Source: Candidatus Methanomarinus sp. HR1
GTDB lineage: Archaea; Halobacteriota; Methanosarcinia; Methanosarcinales; Methanocomedenaceae
Length of the DNA stretch: 6,247 nucleotides
Direction: 5' to 3'
Assembly (NCBI GenBank): GCA_002926195.1
Contig: MZXQ01000300.1
Coordinates: forward strand, 855-7,101
Position numbers and translations under genes: made by a program. Positions within the stretch are counted from its first letter, which is position 1. The number at the start of each line of letters is the position of its first letter. Below are positions 1-4,651 of this stretch, one piece after another. Below the pieces are notes generated by a model. It was not told the origin of the DNA. It did not search any database and saw nothing but the letters and a program-made list of their open reading frames with translations.

Positions 1-126
1 TTCTGTCATACCTGTGGTTACTGTAAGCGCCTTGCGGATGAGGTAATACAGGTATATAACCATAAAGGTACTCCGGATGAAACACTGGTGCAGTGGAGCG
101 ATATAACAAAAAGGATTGAAGCTTGA
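1..126 (+). CDS. C-terminal fragment of an unidentified Cys-rich protein
   Basis: Frame 1 is open from the window edge to a TGA at 124-126, giving the last 41 residues of a protein whose start lies outside. The visible part begins FCHTCGYCKRLADEV, so three cysteines form a CxxCxxC pattern (fragment residues 2, 5 and 8), followed by a short charged tail ending in KRIEA. Such spacing could bind zinc or contribute to an iron-sulfur site, but a fourth ligand is not visible and I do not recognise the family. The stop overlaps the next gene's ATG by one base (TGATG), which suggests co-translation with the downstream Cys-containing protein. That the frame is coding is inferred from this tight junction and the cysteine motif. 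The function cannot be stated from this fragment. Confidence 0.6.
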   Translation, partial: FCHTCGYCKRLADEVIQVYNHKGTPDETLVQWSDITKRIEA

Positions 127-506
127 TGACACTTGATGACCTTCTCAAAGTACGTGCCGAACTGGAAGCCGGTATCAGACAACTTATCGGCCGTGCAATA
201 ATGATAATAGAACTTGATCTTTTCGCCCTTCCTTGCGGATGTTCCGGATATACTGCAACAGTGCGAGGCCTGATGCTGGATGACCTTGAAGTGTTTGAAG
301 ATCATTTATTAAAGCTGCTGACAACTACCTCAATAGATATTCCCTCAGGTTTTGTATTTGCCAGAGTGATACCCGGTACACAGGAAATAGCAGCATTGAA
401 TGTACGCAACCTATGTCCACGTTGCTATTCTGATTTTGCAACTGCCAGTGGAAAGCGGCCCAGACCTGATATATACATTTTACAATTAGTAAAAAGAAAA
501 AGATGA
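126..506 (+). CDS. Hypothetical protein, 126 aa, with CxC and CxxC cysteine pairs
   Basis: I do not recognise this family. I place the start at the ATG at 126, where it overlaps the previous gene's TGA; a TTG at 123 in the same frame would add only one residue. An AAGGA about ten bases upstream is a plausible weak ribosome binding site. The protein opens with a helical, charged stretch (residues 2-20), a hydrophobic segment around 24-36, then a CGC pair (Cys37, Cys39), an acidic leucine-rich helix at about 50-66, and CPRC (Cys97, Cys100) before a basic tail ending KRKR. The CxC plus CxxC arrangement could hold one zinc ion. There is no signal peptide or convincing membrane span. Its TGA overlaps the pus10 ATG, so it is probably expressed with pus10 and with the Cys-rich gene before it. 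A link to RNA modification is only a neighbourhood inference. Confidence 0.7.
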   Translation: MTLDDLLKVRAELEAGIRQLIGRAIMIIELDLFALPCGCSGYTATVRGLMLDDLEVFEDHLLKLLTTTSIDIPSGFVFARVIPGTQEIAALNVRNLCPRCYSDFATASGKRPRPDIYILQLVKRKR

Positions 507-1816
507 CAAACAACGTTCTGACAACCGCATCTCGAATCCTTGTAGAAGGTCCTATCTGTGACCACTGCATAGGCCGTATGTTCGCAAAACTTTCCACTGG
601 TCTGAGTAATGATCAGCGGGGGGCTGCCATAAAGTTAGCTTTAGCTCTTGAGTATGATATAAAGCGTAGTGAAACTTCGGATGATACACAATTAAAACTT
701 TTAGCACCCAGCAGCATATATGCCAGAAAAACCCTGGGGATGAAAGATGATGACAATAAATGCTGGGTGTGTAATGGGCTTTTCCAACACATTGATACAT
801 GGGCGAAGCGTGTTATTACTGCACTGGAAGGATATGAATTCGATACATTCCTTATAGGCACCCGACCATCCGGTTTGCTTATAGAAAATGAAGAGATAGT
901 CTGGGCCACATCAGGGACCAGGTGGGCTGAGCCCTTAAAAACCGAGATGAACCGGGAAGTAGGCAAGCGCGTGGAAGCGAGACTTAAGAAAAAGGCTGAT
1001 CTGAAAAATCCCCATATTGTCGGACTAATAGATATAGCACAGGAGAAAGTTGAACTGGATGTACGTTCACTATACATCTTCGGATGGTATAAAAAAATGA
1101 TACGGGGCATACCACAGACACGCTGGCCTTGCAGGGAATGCAAAGGGAGCGGGTGTGAGCATTGTAATTTTACAGGAAGTATGTATCCCGAATCAGTGGA
1201 TGAACTGATACGACCTGAAGTAATAAAAATGACAGGTGCAAAAGATACGGTATTTCACGGAGCTGGCAGGGAAGATATAGATGCTCTGATGCTGGGCACA
1301 GGAAGACCTTTCATCGTAGAAGCAGTAAAACCACACAAACGTAGAATTGACCTGACCAGACTTCAGCATAAGATCAATCGTTATGCAGATGGAAAAATAG
1401 CAGTATCAGGTCTCACATTTGCCTGTCATTCTGATGTTGAACTTATTAAGCAGGCTAAGGCAGATAAAGTTTATAGTCTAAGAGTATCATTTAAAGAACA
1501 AATATCAGAAGAAAAGCTTAAATCAGCTATTGAGATATTATCACAAACACCGATCATCCAGCAGACACCGACCAGAGTAGCTCACCGTAGAGCTGATCTG
1601 AAACGAATACGAAATATTCATTACATCAAATTTGAACAATTATCTACAGATGGGATAAGTGCTGTTATTGAGTTGAAATGCGAAGGTGGATTATATGTCA
1701 AAGAACTGGTGTCAGGAGATGACGGACGTACTACACCAAGCCTTGGAGCAAGTCTCGGTGTAGAAGCGAAAGTTACAGAACTAGACGTAATAGAAATAGA
1801 CGGAATATTCATTTGA
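503..1816 (+). CDS. pus10: tRNA pseudouridine synthase Pus10 (tRNA positions 54/55)
   Basis: Archaeal Pus10 isomerises uridine to pseudouridine in the T-loop of tRNA (position 55 and, in many archaea, 54) and acts in the cytoplasm. At 437 aa it is full length for the family. The N-terminal part carries CDHC (Cys19, Cys22) and CWVC (Cys87, Cys90), the expected zinc pairs, within the THUMP-containing tRNA-binding region. A second cysteine cluster, CRECKGSGCEHC, lies at 210-221. The catalytic domain has GRED at 255-258, where Asp258 is the likely nucleophile by analogy with GRTD of TruA, then LGTGRPF at 264-270 and GLYVKEL at 396-402 followed by SGDDGRTTPS. The residue after DA in GREDIDALMLG is Leu262, where I expect Arg in many homologues. 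The ATG overlaps the preceding stop (ATGA) with only an A-rich purine stretch upstream, which suggests translational coupling. The rpl21e gene follows after 19 bp. Confidence 0.95.
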   Translation: MTNNVLTTASRILVEGPICDHCIGRMFAKLSTGLSNDQRGAAIKLALALEYDIKRSETSDDTQLKLLAPSSIYARKTLGMKDDDNKCWVCNGLFQHIDTWAKRVITALEGYEFDTFLIGTRPSGLLIENEEIVWATSGTRWAEPLKTEMNREVGKRVEARLKKKADLKNPHIVGLIDIAQEKVELDVRSLYIFGWYKKMIRGIPQTRWPCRECKGSGCEHCNFTGSMYPESVDELIRPEVIKMTGAKDTVFHGAGREDIDALMLGTGRPFIVEAVKPHKRRIDLTRLQHKINRYADGKIAVSGLTFACHSDVELIKQAKADKVYSLRVSFKEQISEEKLKSAIEILSQTPIIQQTPTRVAHRRADLKRIRNIHYIKFEQLSTDGISAVIELKCEGGLYVKELVSGDDGRTTPSLGASLGVEAKVTELDVIEIDGIFI

Positions 1817-1823
1817 TCAAAGC

Positions 1824-1828
1824 GGAGG
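1824..1828 (+). promoter_or_regulatory. Shine-Dalgarno site of rpl21e
   Basis: GGAGG lies 7 nt before the GTG at 1836. It supports this GTG as the start, which yields the conserved L21e N-terminus SKSHG after the initiator residue. Confidence 0.8.
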
Positions 1829-1835
1829 ATTAATA

Positions 1836-2141
1836 GTGTCAAAATCACATGGCGAGAGAAGGAAGACCAGGTATAAATTACAAAGAAAACCGAGAGAACG
1901 AGGGCTTAGCCCGGTTTCACGTGCTATTCAGGAATTTGAGGTAGGACAGGCAGTCCATATTAAATTAGACCCCAGTGTTCATCGTGGAATGTCAAACCCA
2001 AAGTTTCATGGCAAAACGGGAAAAGTGATCGGTCAAAGAGGTAAAGCATATCTTATAGCAGTACGGGATGGGAATGCAAAAAAAACTGCTATCTTGTTCC
2101 CCCAGCATCTACGGCCTCAGATCAATGATCCTACCACCTGA
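1836..2141 (+). CDS. rpl21e: Large-subunit ribosomal protein L21e (eL21)
   Basis: This is the archaeal/eukaryotic-type L21e, a small basic protein of the large ribosomal subunit that binds 23S rRNA and has no bacterial orthologue. The 101-aa product matches the usual length of about 95-100 aa. Family hallmarks are visible in order: SKSHG at the N-terminus, a basic RKTRYKL stretch, KPRERGLSPVSRAIQEFEVG (about residues 18-37), DPSVHRGM, then FHGKTGKVIGQRGKAYL, which belongs to the SH3-like beta-barrel, and the C-terminal FPQHLRPQ. The start is GTG, fixed by the GGAGG upstream and the conserved N-terminus. The gene sits 19 bp after pus10 and 27 bp before rpoF, the standard euryarchaeal order, so the three are probably co-transcribed. 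Nothing unusual is seen in the protein itself. Confidence 0.97.
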   Translation: MSKSHGERRKTRYKLQRKPRERGLSPVSRAIQEFEVGQAVHIKLDPSVHRGMSNPKFHGKTGKVIGQRGKAYLIAVRDGNAKKTAILFPQHLRPQINDPTT

Positions 2142-2149
2142 TTATTTAG

Positions 2150-2162
2150 TATCCGGAGGATA
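2150..2162 (+). promoter_or_regulatory. rpoF Shine-Dalgarno site inside a small hairpin
   Basis: GGAGGA at 2155-2160 lies 8 nt before the rpoF ATG and is a strong ribosome binding site. It is embedded in a perfect 5-bp inverted repeat, TATCC (2150-2154) and GGATA (2158-2162) around a GGA loop. If it folded in the mRNA, part of the site would be paired. The stem is short and could occur by chance. Confidence 0.6.
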
Positions 2163-2168
2163 GTTTAT

Positions 2169-2519
2169 ATGATAGTAAAGGAAGTCCTGAATGAAGATCT
2201 GATTACTCTTGCTGAGATAAAAGATATTTTTCTCACAATAAAAGATCATCGAACCGAACAGGACATGGAATTAGGATATGAACTTAGACGAGCTATTAAT
2301 CACGCAGATAGCTTTGCCAAGACCGATGTACAAACGTCATTAAAAATCATAGAAGAACTGCTCAAACTTGAAAAAATGAAGCCGGAAATAGCATACCGTC
2401 TTGCTGACATCATGCCATCGTCCTTTGATGAGATCCGTTCCATTTATGCAAAAGAAAGGTTTTCTCTGGATGAAAAAGAACTTACCCAGATACTTGACAT
2501 TATGACAGATACACATTAG
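2169..2519 (+). CDS. rpoF: DNA-directed RNA polymerase subunit Rpo4 (RpoF, Rpb4-like)
   Basis: Rpo4/RpoF pairs with Rpo7 (RpoE) to form the stalk of archaeal RNA polymerase, which contacts nascent RNA and helps open-complex formation and termination. The 116-aa length is typical. The sequence starts MIVKEVLNEDLITLAEIKDI, and the middle and C-terminal parts are highly helical, with a charged heptad-like stretch at about 55-72 (TSLKIIEELLKLEKMKPEIA) and the closing segment LADIMPSSFDEIRSIYAKER, characteristic of the HRDC-like domain of this family. The start is set by the GGAGGA site 8 nt upstream. The gene ends in TAG, with a second in-frame TAG five codons later (2532-2534). It follows rpl21e as in most euryarchaea and is the last gene before a 205-bp gap, so it probably ends the pus10-rpl21e-rpoF unit. 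Confidence 0.95.
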   Translation: MIVKEVLNEDLITLAEIKDIFLTIKDHRTEQDMELGYELRRAINHADSFAKTDVQTSLKIIEELLKLEKMKPEIAYRLADIMPSSFDEIRSIYAKERFSLDEKELTQILDIMTDTH

Positions 2520-2579
2520 TTTACAATCAATTAGTACAATAGTCCCCTGAATGCAATAACAAAATCATCCCTTCGGTCG

Positions 2580-2598
2580 GTTTTTAATATATTACAAA
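2580..2598 (+). terminator. Possible T-rich terminator after rpoF
   Basis: A run of five T (2581-2585) followed by AT-rich sequence lies about 60 bp beyond the rpoF stop. Archaeal RNA polymerase can terminate at oligo-T without a strong hairpin, and no convincing stem precedes this run. Its place at the end of a gene set and ahead of promoter-like sequence supports the call only moderately. Confidence 0.35.
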
Positions 2599-2605
2599 AA
2601 TAAAA

Positions 2606-2615
2606 GTTTATATGT
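2606..2615 (+). promoter_or_regulatory. Candidate TATA box (upstream of the two) for the DUF655-ksgA unit
   Basis: AGTTTATATG resembles the methanogen TATA consensus TTTATATA and is preceded by an A-rich stretch that could serve as a weak BRE. A start about 25 bp downstream would fall near 2637, inside the first repeat copy, and leave a leader of roughly 90 nt carrying the repeats. The TATA match is good, but the surrounding DNA is so AT-rich that chance matches are likely. Confidence 0.4.
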
Positions 2616-2624
2616 CATTGATGC

Positions 2625-2671
2625 ATAAGGAAAATAGTAAAATACTGTAATAAGGAAAATAATAAAATACT
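2625..2671 (+). repeat. Imperfect tandem direct repeat, two 22-nt copies with 25-nt period
   Basis: Copy one is 2625-2646 and copy two 2650-2671. They share ATAAGGAAAATA followed by one mismatch (G at 2637, A at 2662) and then TAAAATACT, so 21 of 22 positions agree. Copy one contains the small inverted pair AGTA-AAA-TACT. Copy two extends into an 8-bp AT inverted repeat, AAATAATA (2657-2664) and TATTATTT (2671-2678). The sequence is non-coding and just upstream of the DUF655 gene. It could be a two-site operator or simply a local duplication in AT-rich DNA. Confidence 0.7.
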
Positions 2672-2689
2672 ATTATTTCAATTAGATAC

Positions 2690-2700
2690 TAATATATATT
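2690..2700 (+). promoter_or_regulatory. Candidate TATA box (proximal) for the DUF655-ksgA unit
   Basis: TAATATATATT lies about 25-35 bp before the ATG at 2725. Transcription from it would begin around 2718-2724 and give a nearly leaderless mRNA, leaving the tandem repeats just upstream of the promoter. That geometry would suit regulatory sites, but the choice between this box and the one near 2610 cannot be made from sequence alone. Confidence 0.4.
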
Positions 2701-2724
2701 GGGTAGGGAGACAAGTGGTAGCAT

Positions 2725-3315
2725 ATGTTTTTTAAAAAAGTTCCAAAAAGAGAAGAATGGGGATGGGTCCTTGACTATCTCCCATATGGAAATCCGGAAG
2801 ATACCAGACCGGTATATCAAAAAAAACCATTAATACAGGCAGTCGGTGACTCACATTTTGTTCTCATGGAACTGGTACCTAAAGGAGATATAGTCGTCCA
2901 ATCCCAGGAAAAGATATATATTGGTGACGGGGACAGGGATATCATTGATCATGTAAAACGCAGGATTGCTTATAGTGAACTTACACATGGAGCCCAGATC
3001 GAACTTCCGTTTATCCTGGAAAAAATCATACTGGGCACGGAATCAAAATATGTGAATTTCTATAATGAAGCCTACCCTATAACCAACAGACTTCATTTAT
3101 TAGAACTCCTACCAGGGATTGGCAAGAAACTGATGTGGGGGATTATTGATGAGCGTAAGAAAGGGAAATTCAAGGATTTTAACGACATCACAGAAAGGGT
3201 TAAAGGCCTCCATTCCCCTGAGAAATTAGTAATGAACAGGATCACAGAAGAACTCCAGGATGAGCAAATTAAATACCGCATGTTCACCACTCCCCCGAAA
3301 AGTCGTACTAAATGA
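2725..3315 (+). CDS. DUF655 family protein, predicted nucleic-acid-binding (HhH)
   Basis: This archaeal protein family has no firmly established biochemical role; a helix-hairpin-helix segment suggests nucleic-acid binding. The 196-aa product is about the usual length. The N-terminal half has WVLDYLPYGNPEDTRP (14-29), PLIQAVGDSHFVLMELVPK (35-53) and IGDGDRDIIDHVKRRI (66-81), recognised here as DUF655 hallmarks. The HhH is LLELLPGIGKKLMWGIIDER at 125-144, with the PGIGKK hairpin at 130-135, followed by KFKDFNDITERV. The start is the first possible ATG: an in-frame TAG lies two codons upstream (2719-2721). The ribosome binding site is poor, GGGAG at 14 nt or GTGG at 6 nt. The TGA overlaps the ksgA ATG. 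The position between rpoF and ksgA is conserved in euryarchaea and hints at a role in rRNA maturation or translation, which is inference. Confidence 0.92.
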   Translation: MFFKKVPKREEWGWVLDYLPYGNPEDTRPVYQKKPLIQAVGDSHFVLMELVPKGDIVVQSQEKIYIGDGDRDIIDHVKRRIAYSELTHGAQIELPFILEKIILGTESKYVNFYNEAYPITNRLHLLELLPGIGKKLMWGIIDERKKGKFKDFNDITERVKGLHSPEKLVMNRITEELQDEQIKYRMFTTPPKSRTK

Positions 3316-4070
3316 AGCCAAGGTATGGCCAGCATATTCTTATAGATCAGTATGTGCTTGACAGGATTATAAGGTATGCCAGGTTAACAGATGCGGATAC
3401 CGTCCTTGAGATTGGAGGAGGTACCGGTAATCTAACCCGAAAACTCTCACAGGCAGCAGGTAATGTGGTTACTGTAGAAATTGACCCTTATCTTGCAGAG
3501 GGACTTAATAAGACATCCGCTACTAATGTTACTGTGATACAGGGAGATGCATTAAAGGTCCACTTACCGTTTTTCAATAAAGTGGTATCTAATCTTCCTT
3601 ATATGATATCGTCCCCGATTACTTTTGCATTATTTCACTATAACTTTGACTATGCAGTGTTGATGTACCAACTGGAATTTGCCAGGCGCTTGCTTGCAAC
3701 TCCAAAAACCAGGAACTACGGACGGCTGACTGTGACTGCCCAATACCATGCCAGTATCGAAATGCTTGAAACTGTACCTCCGGATGCTTTTAAACCCAAT
3801 CCTAAGGTTAATTCTGCTATTGTAAAACTCACACCACAGGATCCTCCTTATAAGATCAATGATCTGGATTTTTTTAAAGAGTTTCTTAAAGCAGTATTTA
3901 GCCAGCGAAGAAAAAAATTGAAAAATTCAATACAAGCAGCTGCACCCAGGCTTGGAATTCCACTTAGCAATATATCCTGTATAGATCCCGGATTACTTGA
4001 TATGCGTCCGGAAGATCTGGCACCCGATGAACTTGCCAGGCTGGCCGAGATGATCGGGAGTGGAAAATGA
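3312..4070 (+). CDS. ksgA: 16S rRNA dimethyladenosine transferase KsgA/Dim1
   Basis: KsgA/Dim1 transfers methyl groups from S-adenosylmethionine to two adjacent adenosines in the 3'-terminal helix of small-subunit rRNA (A1518/A1519 in E. coli numbering), a late step of 30S maturation. The 252-aa protein is in the normal range for archaea, with a short N-terminus. It begins MKPRYGQHILID; the family usually has GQHFL, so Ile replaces Phe. The Rossmann-type SAM motifs are clear: VLEIGGGTGNLT at 31-42, VEIDP at 55-59, GDAL at 78-81 and the catalytic NLPY at 94-97. FKPNPKVNSAIVKL (160-173) and FSQRRKKLKNS (196-206) are further family blocks, the latter in the C-terminal helical domain that contacts rRNA. 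The start overlaps the DUF655 stop (ATGA) without a Shine-Dalgarno site, which suggests coupling; the stop in turn overlaps the next gene. Confidence 0.96.
   Translation: MKPRYGQHILIDQYVLDRIIRYARLTDADTVLEIGGGTGNLTRKLSQAAGNVVTVEIDPYLAEGLNKTSATNVTVIQGDALKVHLPFFNKVVSNLPYMISSPITFALFHYNFDYAVLMYQLEFARRLLATPKTRNYGRLTVTAQYHASIEMLETVPPDAFKPNPKVNSAIVKLTPQDPPYKINDLDFFKEFLKAVFSQRRKKLKNSIQAAAPRLGIPLSNISCIDPGLLDMRPEDLAPDELARLAEMIGSGK
4056..4060 (+). promoter_or_regulatory. Shine-Dalgarno-like site for the hemK2-like gene inside ksgA
   Basis: GGGAG within the last codons of ksgA lies 6 nt before the ATG at 4067. It supports this start, so this gene may be translated both by coupling and by fresh ribosome binding. 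Confidence 0.55.
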
Positions 4071-4651
4071 GATCAATTACTTACCATAATAAAACGATCA
4101 GGCTGATCGATCATGTCTACGAACCGGCAGAAGACAGCTTTTTAATGGTCGATGCATTGCAAGCCCATATGAGTAAAGGAGACAGGATACTTGAAGTGGG
4201 TTGTGGTAGTGGGATAGTCTCAATGTTTGCAGTTGATCATGCATCATTGGTAATAGCTACTGATCTTAATCCATATGCTGTTAAATGCACCAGGCTTAAT
4301 GGGATCACTGCACTTGTGAGCGACCTGTTTTTCGGTATTAGAAGTACCTTTGACCTGATAGTGTTCAATCCTCCGTATCTACCCACATCAGAAGGTGATT
4401 ATTTAGGTGGATGGGATGATCTGATGCTTGATGGCGGACCTGACGGAAGAAGGGTCATTAAGCGTTTCCTTGCCGGAATTGGAGAACATCTGGCACCAGG
4501 AGGGTGTATTTTACTATTGATCTCATCCCTGACCGGTATCAAAGAAGTATGTGATATGATGAGGTATGAAGGTCTATATGTAGAGCAAGTTGCTGAATCG
4601 AAATGTTTTTTTGAACAATTGATTGTCCTGAAAGGACAGCTTCAGAGGTAA
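4067..4651 (+). CDS. HemK2/Mtq2-type SAM-dependent protein methyltransferase
   Basis: This short HemK-related enzyme matches the archaeal/eukaryotic HemK2 (N6AMT1, Mtq2) group, which methylates the Gln of the GGQ motif in class I release factor (aRF1/eRF1), in eukaryotes with the small partner Trm112. The 194-aa length suits this single-domain group and is well below bacterial PrmC, which has an extra N-terminal domain. Visible motifs are YEPAEDSFL at 18-26, ILEVGCGSGIVS at 41-52, ATDLNPYAV at 64-72, SDLF at 85-88 and the glutamine-binding NPPYLP at 101-106, followed by the DGGPDGR stretch (122-128). NPPY marks the family; release-factor specificity is inferred from YEPAEDSF, length and context. 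The start overlaps the ksgA stop (ATGA). The 3' end overlaps convergent serA by 10 bp. No Trm112-like gene is seen in the window. Confidence 0.88.
   Translation: MRSITYHNKTIRLIDHVYEPAEDSFLMVDALQAHMSKGDRILEVGCGSGIVSMFAVDHASLVIATDLNPYAVKCTRLNGITALVSDLFFGIRSTFDLIVFNPPYLPTSEGDYLGGWDDLMLDGGPDGRRVIKRFLAGIGEHLAPGGCILLLISSLTGIKEVCDMMRYEGLYVEQVAESKCFFEQLIVLKGQLQR
4624..4638. other. Perfect 6-bp hairpin at the hemK2/serA convergent junction
   Basis: TGTCCT (4624-4629), a GAA loop and AGGACA (4633-4638) form a perfect stem in either strand's RNA. It lies inside the last hemK2 codons and just beyond the serA stop. On the plus strand a T5 run follows at 4656-4660, and CCTTTT lies about 15 bases further on, so it may assist 3'-end formation. 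On the minus strand no T run follows at once. Confidence 0.4.
4642..4651. other. Convergent 3' overlap of hemK2-like gene and serA
   Basis: The hemK2 TAA is at 4649-4651 and the serA TGA, on the other strand, at 4644-4642, so the two reading frames share 10 bp tail to tail. No intergenic space is left for separate terminators, so transcripts from the two strands probably overlap at their 3' ends. Confidence 0.85.

Noticed and set aside
18..597. Minus-strand open frames opposite the Cys-rich gene and the start of pus10
   Set aside because: They overlap a coupled plus-strand gene series and have no family resemblance or ribosome binding sites that I can see.
613..1143. Open frame of 176 codons on the minus strand opposite pus10
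   Set aside because: It lies wholly inside the well-supported pus10 gene, shows no recognisable motif, and is best explained as a shadow frame.
2561..2590. Possible UUCG-tetraloop terminator (CTTCGG before the T run)
   Set aside because: Only the closing C-G pair forms; the next two flanking pairs are mismatched, so there is no real stem. Only the T tract was kept, at low confidence.
2625..2671. Mini CRISPR array
   Set aside because: Two copies separated by only 3 nt leave no spacer, and no cas gene is nearby.
2520..2724. Small gene or structured RNA in the gap before the DUF655 gene
   Set aside because: No frame with a plausible start, ribosome binding site and coding character is visible, and the AT-rich sequence offers no stable GC stem.
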